From Longimycelium tulufanense (GTDB lineage Bacteria > Actinomycetota > Actinomycetes > Mycobacteriales > Pseudonocardiaceae), in contig NZ_BMMK01000006.1 in NCBI RefSeq assembly GCF_014645795.1, positions 1 through 64,000 on the forward strand: 64,000 nt of DNA, read 5' to 3'. The notes under the pieces are model-generated. The model was not told where the DNA came from, did not search any database, and was given only the letters and a program-made list of their open reading frames with translations. The position numbers and the translations under genes are program-made. Of this stretch, positions 9,119 to 18,028 are shown one piece after another (within the stretch, counting starts at the first letter, position 1; every line of letters begins with the position of its first letter).

Positions 9119-9147
9119 TTGTGGATAAATCCGGGGGTTGTGGATAA
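9119..9147. promoter_or_regulatory. Pair of DnaA-box-like 9-mers
   Basis: TTGTGGATAA occurs at 9119-9128 and again at 9138-9147. The core TGTGGATAA is the exact reverse complement of the classical DnaA box TTATCCACA. The copies are 19 bp apart in direct orientation, in the 236-nt gap upstream of the DUF559 start. Only two boxes are present, so this is not an origin; a regulatory or DnaA-titrating site is possible. Confidence 0.45.
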
Positions 9148-9304
9148 CTTCGGACACGAACGGGTTAACTCCTTGACAGGAGGGGGTTCGCCCCTTCAGA
9201 GAGAGCTGAGTCGTGCCGATGTTGAGGGATGTATCCGTCGCCGAATTAGTTGACGGGGCACGAACTCCGGAGCCACGGCTGGCGGTCCGCGGTAATGGGG
9301 AAGG

Positions 9305-10042
9305 TCAGCGAAGCCGGATGGCACTCAGCAAGGCACTGTCGCCTTCCCCGGCCAGCTCGGTACGTCGCCAAAGTGCGAGGTAAATACCGATCGCGCGGCC
9401 GCTGACCCGGGCGTCCGCCGAAACGGTGGAGCCGGGCTTCAGCGGGCGGACCTCGGGCACCTCACCCGGGGTGAAGCGCACCCACCATCCCTCGCCGCCG
9501 TCGTCACAGGTGACCACGGTCGTGCCCGTGACCGCGAGCGGGCTGTCCGGGGTCTGCTTGGCCGCGAGCAACGTCCCCAGTGCCTCGTCGATCCCGTCGA
9601 CGGCGAGGTCGCGCGGGGTCGGGGTCACCGCACGGAGCGCGGACTGGGCGTCCCAGCGCCGCAGGTTCATCTCGTGGGCGACCCGGCGGTGCCAGAACCA
9701 GGCGAGGCGGGGCGCGGCCGGGGAGAAGGTCCAGACGGGACGGTTGGCCGGCGTGCCGGCCAGCACGTCGCGGGTGACGGAGAGTTGCTCGTCGAGAAAT
9801 CCCAGTGGATTGGGTACCGGGGTGAGCGGCGCCGGCTTCACCGGTTCCAGGATTCCGCTGCGCATCTGTGTCGTGACCAGTTGCAGGAAGCGTCCGACGT
9901 GAACCGTCAACTGGGCAAATGTCCATCCCGGGCAAGGCGGGACCGGTGCGTCCGGTTCGGCCGTCGACACCACGTCGCGGAACATCCGACTCTGCTCCTC
10001 GAACGTCCCCAGCCAACGCTGCAGACCCAGCACCGCTCGCAC
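9305..10042 (-). CDS. Maleylpyruvate isomerase family mycothiol-dependent enzyme
   Basis: 245 aa from GTG 10042, with AGGAGG 4 nt upstream. The N-terminal half is a DinB-like MDMPI domain: PVPPCPGWTFAQLTVHVGR carries the conserved CPGW-N/H metal-site region and WFWHRRVAHEMNLRRWDA the second His cluster. The C-terminal half is the SCP2-like MDMPI-C domain ending in SGRAIGIYLALWRR. Mycothiol is the actinobacterial thiol; family members catalyse mycothiol-dependent isomerase or transferase reactions, but the substrate here is unknown. Confidence 0.85.
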   Translation of the reverse strand: MRAVLGLQRWLGTFEEQSRMFRDVVSTAEPDAPVPPCPGWTFAQLTVHVGRFLQLVTTQMRSGILEPVKPAPLTPVPNPLGFLDEQLSVTRDVLAGTPANRPVWTFSPAAPRLAWFWHRRVAHEMNLRRWDAQSALRAVTPTPRDLAVDGIDEALGTLLAAKQTPDSPLAVTGTTVVTCDDGGEGWWVRFTPGEVPEVRPLKPGSTVSADARVSGRAIGIYLALWRRTELAGEGDSALLSAIRLR

Positions 10043-10166
10043 ATCGCCTCCTGTGGCTCGACAAGTCGTATCGTGCCCCTGTTGAACGAACAGTGTCGGT
10101 AGGAAAACGAATAAGTGAGTGAGCACCACACGTTTGGCCGCGTCCTACCGGAGCAGAAGGTGACGG

Positions 10167-10550
10167 TTATTCGCCGGGACGGAGGAGAGGTAGCCACGGG
10201 TCGAGATCCGCGCGACTGCCCGAAGCATTGACGCGGCCCTCGACGAGCGCCTCGGTCCACAACAGGCGGCCGGTGGCAAGGCGGAGCCAGGTGTGTGGAT
10301 CGGTCTCGATGACATTCGGCGGAGTTCCCCTGGTGTGGCCGGGTCCGGCCACGCATTGGATTGCCGCGAAGGGCGGGACGCGTACTTCGACGCTGCGCCC
10401 CGGGGCGATCTGTTCGAGTGTGCGCAGGCTGAGGCGGACCGCGGCCGCCACCTCGGCACGCGGGGGTTCGGGTGCGGCGCCGTCCACCCAGTTCATGACC
10501 TTGTGTACGGCGGCGCGCAGTTCGTGCGGGTCGACGGCTCGTCGTGGCAT
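10167..10550 (-). CDS. Sterol carrier family protein
   Basis: 127 aa from ATG 10550. It begins MPRRAVDPHELRAAV and has a single small domain (VEVRVPPFAAIQCVAGPGHTRG, TDPHTWLRLATG, ASGSRADLDPWLPLL) as in the conserved actinobacterial SCP-like family whose Mycobacterium tuberculosis member, Rv0807, lies beside purF (Rv0808). The open frame continues upstream, but that part is low in similarity and lies in the promoter side. Function unknown; lipid binding is suggested by the fold only. The purF neighbourhood supports orthology. Confidence 0.82.
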   Translation of the reverse strand: MPRRAVDPHELRAAVHKVMNWVDGAAPEPPRAEVAAAVRLSLRTLEQIAPGRSVEVRVPPFAAIQCVAGPGHTRGTPPNVIETDPHTWLRLATGRLLWTEALVEGRVNASGSRADLDPWLPLLRPGE

Positions 10551-10950
10551 ACCGGCGAGGTTATGCACCGGGGTGAGCTGCGGTGCTCGGGGTATCGGTT
10601 GTGATGACGCGGTCTGTTTGCTCTCGTCGGGAAAGATCCGCCTGCGTCGATCGACCGTTTCGAGCGGTTGACGGTCGAGGTTGGGTGGCCGGTTGGGCGG
10701 GCCACGACCGGGTTTGTCCCGAGCCAACCGCCAAGCAGAGCTGTCGCCCGTCATGATGGAGGCGCCCCGATCGAACGGCGAGTAATCAATGGGTGACAGA
10801 CAGCTCATGTCTAAAGCCATTTCCGCCAGACTGTTCCACCTGGACCAGGCCGGTGGCCCGTCCTCATGAGTGTGCTGAGGGAGCGGGGCGGCGGTATGCG
10901 TGCTCCGCCACACAGTGGCTCGGCGGACGCAGGGCACCTAGCGTTGGCAC
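10551..10950. other. 400-nt divergent intergenic region
   Basis: No gene seen. It separates the sterol-carrier-like gene (minus) from the GH15 gene (plus). At the right end TAGCGT (10939-10944) sits exactly 6 nt before GTG 10951 and no Shine-Dalgarno sequence is present, so a leaderless promoter for the GH15 gene is likely; the -35 region is poor. Confidence 0.45.
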
Positions 10951-12822
10951 GTGGCGAACCACCCCGCCCCACATGCCGGGTTGATCGAGGACTACGCCCT
11001 GCTCTCCGACCTGCGGACCGCGGCGTTGGTGGGCAAGGACGGGTCGGTGGACTGGCTGTGCCTGCCCCGGTTCGACGCTCCGTCGTGTTTCGCCCGGCTC
11101 CTCGGGGGTGACGGTCACTGGCAGATCGCCCCCACACGGCCGGTCGTCGAGGTGCGTCGAAGCTATCGGAACACGTCGCTGGTGTTGGACACCGAGATGC
11201 GGACCGAGCAGGGAGTGGTCCGGATCACCGACTGTATGCCGAAGCATCGTGACCGGCAGCACGAGGCCCCGTGTCTGGTGCGGACGGTCGAGGGCGTGTC
11301 AGGCGAGGTGGAGGTGCGGTTCCGCTGGGTGGTGCGGTTCGCCTACGGCCACTCGGTGCCATGGGTTCGCCGGAACACCGACCCGGACGATCCGGCGATC
11401 ATCGCCGTCGCGGGCCCGCACACGGTGGTACTTCGCGGAGACCTGCAGCCGACCCGGGTGCAGCATGAGCGGGCGCACGAGGCGGTGTTCACGGTCCGCC
11501 CCGGTCAGCGGTTGTGCTGGGTGATGCAATGGGCGCACGCACACGGGCCACTACCGCGTGGGCTGGATGGCGTGACCGCGGTGGACGAGACGGAGCGGTT
11601 CTGGCGGGGTTGGTCCCGACGGATCGGGTACGAGGGCCCGCACGCGGAGATCGTGCATCGTTCGCTGGCGACGTTGAAGGCGTTGATCTACGAGCCGAGT
11701 GGCGGCATGGTGGCGGCTCCCACGACGTCCCTGCCGGAGAGCCTCGGTGGATCACGGAACTGGGACTACCGGTACTGCTGGCTGCGTGATGCCACTCTGA
11801 CCCTGCTCGCGCTGGAGAGTTTCGGCTGCTCCTCGGAAGCCCTGGCGTGGCGGGACTGGTTGCTTCGGGCGGTCGCCGGCGATCCGGCGGACGTCCAGAT
11901 CATGTACGGGGTCGAGGGCGAGCGGCACCTGGTGGAGTGGGAACTCCACTGGCTACCGGGATATCGGGAGTCACGTCCGGTGCGGGTGGGCAACGCGGCC
12001 TTCTGCCAGCTCCAGCTCGACGTGTACGGGGAGGTGATGGACGCGCTGCATCTGGCGCGCGAGCGAGGGGTTCCGGAGCGGCCCGAGTCGTGGGCGATGC
12101 AGCGGGGCATGCTGCGTCACCTGGAGCGCGTCTGGCAGCAGCCGGACCGCGGGCTGTGGGAGGTGCGTGGGCCGGACCGGCACTTCACGCATTCCCGGGT
12201 GATGGTGTGGGTCGCGTTCGACCGTGCGGTGCGGGCGGTGGAGCAGTACGGCTTGCCGGGACCGGTGGATCGGTGGCGTGAACTGCGCGAGCTGGTGCAC
12301 ACGGAGGTGCTGACGAAGGGCTGGAACGACGAACTCGGTGCCTTCACCCAGTACTACGGGGGTAGGGAGCTGGACGCGGCTACCCTGCTGATCCCGGCGG
12401 TGGGCTTCCTGTCGGGTGATGACGAGCGTGTCGTCGGGACGCTGACGGCCGTCGAGGCGGAGTTGAAGGACGGGGATGTCGTCCGCCGCTACACGACTCA
12501 CACCGAACAGTCTCACGTGGACGGTATCTCCGGTCTCGAGGGATCGTTCCTTGCCTGCTCCTTCTGGTACGTCAACGCCCTGGCGTTGGCTGGCCGGCGC
12601 GCGGAGGCGGAGGCGATGTTCGGACGACTGGTGTCCATGGCCAACGACGTGGGGCTGTTCTCGGAGGAATACGACGCCGAGTCGGGTCGTTTCGTGGGCA
12701 ACTTCCCGCAGGCGTTCAGCCATCTGGCGTTGTTGAACTGCGCCGCAGTGTTGTACGGGGGCGTACAGCGGCATGCCCGCAACCGAGCGAATGGGCGTCG
12801 CGGACGGGAACGGCACGCGTAG
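10951..12822 (+). CDS. Glycoside hydrolase family 15 protein (trehalase/glucoamylase-like)
   Basis: 623 aa from GTG 10951. An N-terminal trehalase-like beta domain (GLIEDYALLSDLRTAALVG, DGSVDWLCLPRFDAPSCFA) precedes an (alpha/alpha)6 GH15 catalytic barrel with SRNWDYRYCWLRDATLT near residue 270 and LFSEEYD...GNFPQAFSHLAL near the C-terminus, the region holding the catalytic Glu. This architecture is shared by mycobacterial GH15 trehalases and by various glucoamylase-like enzymes. There is no signal peptide, so it is cytoplasmic. Trehalose or maltodextrin hydrolysis is likely; the exact substrate is undecided. Confidence 0.88.
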   Translation: MANHPAPHAGLIEDYALLSDLRTAALVGKDGSVDWLCLPRFDAPSCFARLLGGDGHWQIAPTRPVVEVRRSYRNTSLVLDTEMRTEQGVVRITDCMPKHRDRQHEAPCLVRTVEGVSGEVEVRFRWVVRFAYGHSVPWVRRNTDPDDPAIIAVAGPHTVVLRGDLQPTRVQHERAHEAVFTVRPGQRLCWVMQWAHAHGPLPRGLDGVTAVDETERFWRGWSRRIGYEGPHAEIVHRSLATLKALIYEPSGGMVAAPTTSLPESLGGSRNWDYRYCWLRDATLTLLALESFGCSSEALAWRDWLLRAVAGDPADVQIMYGVEGERHLVEWELHWLPGYRESRPVRVGNAAFCQLQLDVYGEVMDALHLARERGVPERPESWAMQRGMLRHLERVWQQPDRGLWEVRGPDRHFTHSRVMVWVAFDRAVRAVEQYGLPGPVDRWRELRELVHTEVLTKGWNDELGAFTQYYGGRELDAATLLIPAVGFLSGDDERVVGTLTAVEAELKDGDVVRRYTTHTEQSHVDGISGLEGSFLACSFWYVNALALAGRRAEAEAMFGRLVSMANDVGLFSEEYDAESGRFVGNFPQAFSHLALLNCAAVLYGGVQRHARNRANGRRGRERHA

Positions 12823-13310
12823 CACGCGGCGCTGAGACCGCGGTGAAACGAGCAGTGGCCGTCATTTGTGCGGAGGAAGCCCGCAGTGTGGGCGCTGCTT
12901 CTCCGCCTCCTGAGCAGGGCAGTTCTGCGTACGAGTGGCATGAGTTCGCCGCACCGGTGAGGTTCGGGGACAGCAGTCGGGTAGTGGCTCGTGGTTTGTG
13001 GTGTAGCCGGCCGCTTGGAGGGGAAGCTGGTCGCCATCTGTGCGGAGCCCGCCGGCTCGGGTGGTGGCTGGGGGTGGCAGATTGGTGGAGCTACCTGTTG
13101 GTGGTGCTACCTGCCGGGCTGATGGCACCAGCACCGGTGGGGCGCGGCCGGCGGTAGCGGCATCAGATTCGGGGCGACTTGCGGGTGTCGGGGCGGCGCA
13201 GGTGTCGACGGGTCGGGCGGCGGCCGCCGCAAGGTTCGAGGAGGGCGTCCTCACCGCGGCCAGTGGCACGAAGGGAGGCGTGCGAACGATCCAGCCGTGG
13301 TGGTCGGTGT
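12823..13310. other. 488-nt intergenic region between convergent genes
   Basis: No gene supported. It contains a tandem 16-bp near-repeat, TTGGTGGAGCTACCTG then TTGGTGGTGCTACCTG, at 13082-13113, and two loosely similar CATYTGTGCGGAG segments near 12865 and 13036. No clear terminator was found for either the GH15 gene or the GGDEF-EAL gene that converge on it. Confidence 0.35.
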
Positions 13311-15512
13311 TTACCGCACGTCCGAGAGGATGTGGTCGATGCGTTCGGGCGGGCCGGGACGCGCGTAGTACCAGCCCTGGCCGGAGTCACAGCCGATGTC
13401 GTCGAGGCGGCGCGCCTGGTCGGCGGTTTCCACGCCCTCGGCGGTGACCCCGAGGCCCAGTGCGTGTGCCAGGGAGACCAGCGTGCCGACGATCCGTGCG
13501 TCCACGACGTGCGAGCCGTCGCTGGCCGACGCGCGCAGCCCCTCCACGAACGAGCCCGCGATCTTCAGCTCGTGCACCGGGAGGTGCCGCAGGTAGGCGA
13601 GGTTGGAGTAGCCGGTGCCGAAGTCGTCGATGGCGATGCGCACGCCCATGGCGGACAGCGCACGCAGGGCGTCCAGCGGCTCGTCCGCGGTGCCCATGAT
13701 CGCGCTCTCGGTGAGCTCCAGCTGTAGCCGGGTGGCTTCCACCCCGGTATCGGCGAGGATCTTGGCGACGTCGGCAACCAGCCCGGGGTCCCGGGACTGG
13801 CGCACCGCGAGGTTGACGCTGATGAACGGCGCCCGGGACCCGAACCGGTCCTGCCAGAGCCGGGCCTGGTGGCATGCCTGGCGCAGCACCCACCGGCCCA
13901 GCGGCACGATCTGGCCGGTCTCCTCGGCCAGGCCGATGAACCGGTCCGGTGCGAGCAGGCCGAACTCGGGGTGGTGCCAGCGCACCAGTGCCTCGGCCCC
14001 CACCACCTGTCCGTCACACAGCCGGACCAGCGGCTGGTAGTCCAGGTAGAACTCACCGCGCTCGATGGCGGCCGGCATGGTGGTCGACAGCGTGAACCGG
14101 GCGACCTCGCGCGCGTTGCGTTCCGGGTCGAACAGTGCCCACTTGGCCTTGCCGTCGGCCTTGGCCCAGTACAGCGTGATGTCGGCGTCCCGCATGACGT
14201 CGGCGGGCGTGGTGCCGACAATCGACCGTTCCACCAGGCCGATGCTGGCCGAGATGGACAACTCGTGTTCGCGCACCCGGATCGGTGCCTCCAGCGCGGC
14301 GAGCACGTGGTCGGCGATGGCCACCACGTCGCGGGTGCTGCTGGAGCGTTCCATGAGGATGATGAACTCGTCGCCGCCGATCCGGGCGACGAGCCGGCCG
14401 GGTGCGGACACGCAGGCGTCCAGCCGCTGGCCGACCGCGACCAGCAGCTGGTCGCCGACGTCGTGCCCGAGGCTGTCGTTGATGACCTTGAAGCCGTCCA
14501 GGTCGAGGTAGCACAGGCCGATGCGGTCCTCCTCGGCGGCCGAGTCGAACGCCTCGGCGAGCCGCTCCAGGAACAGCGCGCGGTTGGGCAGCCCGGTGAG
14601 CGGGTCGTGCAGGGCCTGGTAGCGCAACCGGTCCTGCAGCAGGTGGCGGTCGGTGACGTCCTCGATCATCGCCACCTGGTAGGTGGGCCGTCCCTCGTCG
14701 TCTCGGATCAGCGAGGCGGTCAGGTGTGTCCAGATGACCTCGCCGTCGCTGCGCTCGAACCGCTTCTCGACGCGGAAGTGGTCGCGTTGCCCGCTGACCA
14801 GCTCGTCGTAGAGGCGCCACACGCTGGCCGCGTCCTCGGCGTGCATGAAGTCGCGGACGTTGCGCCGGGTCAACTCCTCCAGGCTGTAGCCGAACATGTC
14901 CAGCAGGGAGGCGTTGGCGTCGAGGATGTTGCCGTCCATGTCGGCGATGCCCATGCCGATGGCGGCCTCGGCGAACACCGCCCGGAACCGGGCCTCGCTG
15001 ACGCGCAACGCCTGCTCAGCCTGGTCGCGGGCGACGAACACGGCCTGGCTGATCGCCTCCTGCTCGTCGAGGGTGCGTTGCCGCAGCGCCTCGGCGTAGC
15101 CGGCGGCGAGCGCGCCCTGCAACGCGGAGAGCCGCCACGGGGTGCTTCGGTCGAGGCCGAGCCGGAGCGGCAGCTCGTCAGCGACGAGCGCGATGGTGCG
15201 GTTCAGCGTCTCGGTGCCGGTGAAGTGGGCACCGACCATGGCGGCGCCGACCTGGCGGGCGGCGTCGGCGGTGAACGGCTCGGTGAACAGGGCTTCGGCG
15301 AGCCTGTCGGTGAGGCCGCGCAGGTGTTCTTCCACCTCGGTGCGGCTCATCGACACGTAACTGGTGCCCACGACGGCGTCGGCCCAGGCGAGCGCGAACG
15401 CGTCGCGACCGTCGCCGTGGCGGGTGCCCCGTGCGGTGTCGGAGCCGGCCGCGGCGGCGAGGCCGAGGTGACGACGCCTCGGCTCCGGGATGCCTTTGGC
15501 CGGCCGGCTCAT
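13311..15512 (-). CDS. PAS-GGDEF-EAL protein (putative diguanylate cyclase/phosphodiesterase)
   Basis: 733 aa from ATG 15512, which overlaps the methyltransferase stop (ATGA). Order: an uncharacterised N-terminal region of about 150 residues, a helix to residue 175, PAS (about 176-292), GGDEF (about 300-465; GGDEF intact at 379-383, no RxxD inhibitory site seen) and EAL (about 475-730). In the EAL domain EAL 507-509, SVNLA, ELTES, IDDFGTGYSN, TAEGVET and GCDSGQG are kept, but the usual KID reads KIA (Ala 652). Cyclase activity is likely; phosphodiesterase activity is uncertain. No membrane segments. It is the last gene of the methyltransferase operon. Confidence 0.93.
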   Translation of the reverse strand: MSRPAKGIPEPRRRHLGLAAAAGSDTARGTRHGDGRDAFALAWADAVVGTSYVSMSRTEVEEHLRGLTDRLAEALFTEPFTADAARQVGAAMVGAHFTGTETLNRTIALVADELPLRLGLDRSTPWRLSALQGALAAGYAEALRQRTLDEQEAISQAVFVARDQAEQALRVSEARFRAVFAEAAIGMGIADMDGNILDANASLLDMFGYSLEELTRRNVRDFMHAEDAASVWRLYDELVSGQRDHFRVEKRFERSDGEVIWTHLTASLIRDDEGRPTYQVAMIEDVTDRHLLQDRLRYQALHDPLTGLPNRALFLERLAEAFDSAAEEDRIGLCYLDLDGFKVINDSLGHDVGDQLLVAVGQRLDACVSAPGRLVARIGGDEFIILMERSSSTRDVVAIADHVLAALEAPIRVREHELSISASIGLVERSIVGTTPADVMRDADITLYWAKADGKAKWALFDPERNAREVARFTLSTTMPAAIERGEFYLDYQPLVRLCDGQVVGAEALVRWHHPEFGLLAPDRFIGLAEETGQIVPLGRWVLRQACHQARLWQDRFGSRAPFISVNLAVRQSRDPGLVADVAKILADTGVEATRLQLELTESAIMGTADEPLDALRALSAMGVRIAIDDFGTGYSNLAYLRHLPVHELKIAGSFVEGLRASASDGSHVVDARIVGTLVSLAHALGLGVTAEGVETADQARRLDDIGCDSGQGWYYARPGPPERIDHILSDVR

Positions 15513-16318
15513 GGCGTTCGCCCCACTCCGGCGAGCATGCCGAACCGCTCGGGGTTCGGCTCGGGACGGTCGGTCTCCTCCGGCCGCCACTGCGGCAGGT
15601 ACACCACGCCGGGTTCGACGAGCTCGTAGCCGGCGAACAGGGCGGTGACGTCGGCGGGCTCGCGCAGGCACAGCGGCGTGGTGCTGCGTTCGTAGAGCTC
15701 CTTGACGGCGGCGCGACCCATGTCCGGGCCGGTGACGTCGGTGCCGTGCGAGATGACCAGGTGGCTGCCGTGGGCGCCGGCGGCGCGGTAGCGCGCGATC
15801 ATGCCGGCCGGGTCGGCGGAGTCGGGCACGAAGTGCAGCAGAGCGACCATGAGCACGGCCAGCGGCTGGTCGGGGTCGAGCAGGCGACGGGCCTGCGGCG
15901 CGCCCAGCACGTCGTCGACGCGCGTTGCGTCGGCGTGGACGACGCCGGTCAGGTCGTTGCCTTCCAGCAGGGCGCGGCTGTGCGCCACCGCGACCGGGTC
16001 GCTGTCCACATAGACCACGCGGGTCTCCGGCGCCACCTGTTGCGCCACCTCGTGCACGTTGCCGACGGTCGGGATTCCGGAACCGAGGTCGAGGAACTGC
16101 CGAATGCCCTGGTCCAGGCAGTAGCGGACCGCGCGCCGCAGGAAGGCCCGGTTGGCCCGGGTGATCTCGGGCATGTCGGGCACCAGTCGGAGCGCCTGCT
16201 CGGCCAGCATGCGGTCGGCGGCGAAGTTGTGCGAGCCACCCAGCCAGTAGTCGTAGACGCGTGCCGCGCTGGGTCGCTCCATGTCGACGCCGGCCGGTGC
16301 CCAGGTTGGTCTGTCCAC
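15509..16318 (-). CDS. DUF574 family SAM-dependent methyltransferase (copy 1)
   Basis: 269 aa from GTG 16318. Begins MDRPTWAPAGVDMERPSAARVYD-like sequence and the family signature YWLGGSHNFAADR, then SAM motif I (FLDLGSGIPTVGNVHEV), motif II (VVYVDSDPVAVAHSR) and LAVLMVALLHFVPD. The C-terminal WRPEE segment is typical. The substrate of this large actinobacterial family is unknown. Its stop overlaps the GGDEF-EAL start, so translation is coupled; 29 nt separate it from copy 2. Confidence 0.92.
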   Translation of the reverse strand: MDRPTWAPAGVDMERPSAARVYDYWLGGSHNFAADRMLAEQALRLVPDMPEITRANRAFLRRAVRYCLDQGIRQFLDLGSGIPTVGNVHEVAQQVAPETRVVYVDSDPVAVAHSRALLEGNDLTGVVHADATRVDDVLGAPQARRLLDPDQPLAVLMVALLHFVPDSADPAGMIARYRAAGAHGSHLVISHGTDVTGPDMGRAAVKELYERSTTPLCLREPADVTALFAGYELVEPGVVYLPQWRPEETDRPEPNPERFGMLAGVGRTP

Positions 16319-16347
16319 TCCTCACCCCTCTCCGACACGACCCAGGG

Positions 16348-17139
16348 TCACACTTTTCGCCCTACTCCCGCGTATCCGGTGTACCGCTCCGGACGCTTGT
16401 CGACATCCTGAGGCGTGTCGGGCCGCCATTCCGACAGATGCACCACCCCGGGGGACAGCAGCTCGTATCCGGCGAAGAGCCTGGTCACCTCGGCATGGCT
16501 GCGCAGGGCCAGCCCCCACACCCGGGCCGTCGTCGCCCACGGTTCGGCGAAGCCGTCCGCGGTGGCGTGGGACAGCACGAGATGGCTGCCGGATGCCGCC
16601 GCGTCCCGGTAGCGCGCCACCACCCCCGCCGGGTCGTCGGAGTCCGAGAGGAAGTGCAGCAGGCCGACCATCAGCACCGCAAGGGGCCGGTCGAGGTCGA
16701 TCAGAACGCCGACCTCGGGCGACGAGAGCACGTGACCGGCATCACGAACGTCGGCCCGCAGGACGGCGATGCGGTCGGTGGCGCCGAGCATGGCGCGGCT
16801 GTGGGCCACCACGACGGGGTCGCTGTCCACATAGACCACATTGGCCTCGGGGGCGATCTCGTGGACAGGTCCGACGGTGGGAAGCCCGGAGCCGATGTCG
16901 AGGAACTGCCGGATACCCCGGTCCACGCAGTACCGCACGGCACGGCGCAGGAAGGCCCGGTTGGCGCGGGTCATCTGGGGCAGGTCGGGGACCGCACGCA
17001 GTGCTTCCTCGGCGGCGGCCCGGTCGATGGCGAAGTTGTGCGAGCCACCCAGGTAGTAGTCATAGACCCGGGCGGCGCTGGGCCGGTCCCACTCCAGTGC
17101 GGAGGGTTCGACCGGCTGCCGCCCGCCCATGCCGGTCAT
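16348..17139 (-). CDS. DUF574 family SAM-dependent methyltransferase (copy 2)
   Basis: 263 aa from ATG 17139, overlapping the stop of copy 3 by 4 nt. It keeps RPSAARVYDYYLGGSHNF, FLDIGSGLPTVGPVHEI, VVYVDSDPVVVAHSR and the C-terminal PERYTGYAGVGRK. It is closest to copy 3 in the N- and C-terminal thirds; the middle (RVWGLALRSHAEVTRLF) has diverged, which suggests different targets or partial redundancy. An upstream in-frame extension is only the antisense of copy 3 and was ignored. Confidence 0.92.
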   Translation of the reverse strand: MTGMGGRQPVEPSALEWDRPSAARVYDYYLGGSHNFAIDRAAAEEALRAVPDLPQMTRANRAFLRRAVRYCVDRGIRQFLDIGSGLPTVGPVHEIAPEANVVYVDSDPVVVAHSRAMLGATDRIAVLRADVRDAGHVLSSPEVGVLIDLDRPLAVLMVGLLHFLSDSDDPAGVVARYRDAAASGSHLVLSHATADGFAEPWATTARVWGLALRSHAEVTRLFAGYELLSPGVVHLSEWRPDTPQDVDKRPERYTGYAGVGRKV

Positions 17140-17942
17140 GGCTTCCGCCCAACTGCCGCGTACCCGGTGTAGCGCTCGGGGTGTTCGTCCACGTCGTCCG
17201 AAGACTCCGGCCGCCACTGCGGGAGGTACACGATGCCGGGGTCGACCAGCTCGAAGCCGGTGAACAACGCGCCCACCTCCGCACGGGAACGCATGTGCAT
17301 CGGGGTGCGGGTACGGGCGTAGAGCTTCTGGTGGTCCTCGACCTTGTCCGGCTGCCCGTCCTGGGTGGCGTGGGAGAGGACGAGGTAGCTGCCGGGGGCC
17401 AGGAGGTCCCGGTAGCGGGCCACCAGCCGGACCGGGTCGTCGGCGTCGTCGATGAAGTGCAGGACGGCGACCATGAGCACGGCCATTGGCCGCTGTGGCT
17501 CGATGAGCCGGCCGAACTGGGGCGAGCCGACGATGTCCTCGGGCTTGCGCAGGTCGGCGTGGACGATGTCGGCCCGCTCGTTGCCGGCGAGGATGGCGCG
17601 GCTGTGCGCGACGGCGACGGGGTCGAAGTCGACGTAGAGGACACGGCACCGCGGGTCGGCCTCCTGGGCGACCTCGTGCACGTTGCCGACGGTGGGGATG
17701 CCGGAGCCGATGTCGAGGAACTGCCGGATGCCCTGATCCACGCAGTACCGCACGGCACGGCGCAGGAAGGCCCGGTTGGCCTGCATGATCAGCGGCAGGT
17801 TGGGCCAGAGCGCGATGGCCTGCTCGGCCATCTCGCGGTCCACGGCGAAGTTGTGCGAGCCACCCAGGTAGTAGTCATAGACCCGGGCGGCGCTGGGCCG
17901 GTCCAGGTCGATGTCCGCGGGCGCCCAGCTTGGGCGTTCCAC
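17136..17942 (-). CDS. DUF574 family SAM-dependent methyltransferase (copy 3, first gene of operon)
   Basis: 268 aa from GTG 17942, preferred over GTG 17957 because GGAGGA lies 7 nt upstream and the start then aligns with copy 1 (VERPSWAPAD against VDRPTWAPAG). Motifs: YYLGGSHNFAVDRE, FLDIGSGIPTVGNVHEV, VLYVDFDPVAVAHSR, MAVLMVAVLHFIDD. First gene of the four-gene operon; an imperfect inverted repeat lies 87 nt upstream of its start. Confidence 0.92.
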   Translation of the reverse strand: MERPSWAPADIDLDRPSAARVYDYYLGGSHNFAVDREMAEQAIALWPNLPLIMQANRAFLRRAVRYCVDQGIRQFLDIGSGIPTVGNVHEVAQEADPRCRVLYVDFDPVAVAHSRAILAGNERADIVHADLRKPEDIVGSPQFGRLIEPQRPMAVLMVAVLHFIDDADDPVRLVARYRDLLAPGSYLVLSHATQDGQPDKVEDHQKLYARTRTPMHMRSRAEVGALFTGFELVDPGIVYLPQWRPESSDDVDEHPERYTGYAAVGRKP

Positions 17943-18028
17943 TGGCCGTTCCTCCACCTCGCTCCGTCAGCCCCCAGGGCTGAAACTGAGCATAGGACCG
18001 ATAAGTGTTTCACTCCAACGAGGAGCTA

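Noticed and set aside
9119-9147. Replication origin
   Set aside because: Only two DnaA-like boxes and no dnaA, dnaN or AT-rich unwinding region; kept only as a possible regulatory site.
12843-13157. 104-residue plus-strand ORF between GH15 and GGDEF-EAL
   Set aside because: No ribosome site, weak codon bias and no recognisable feature; kept as intergenic.
13311-16325. A 1004-residue GGDEF-EAL protein
   Set aside because: The upstream extension lies over methyltransferase copy 1 in another frame and has no domain features; ATG 15512 with an ATGA overlap is the start.
16348-17649. A 433-residue protein reading through two methyltransferase genes
   Set aside because: The N-terminal 170 residues are antisense-like Arg/Pro-rich sequence; the real gene starts at 17139 with an ATGA overlap.
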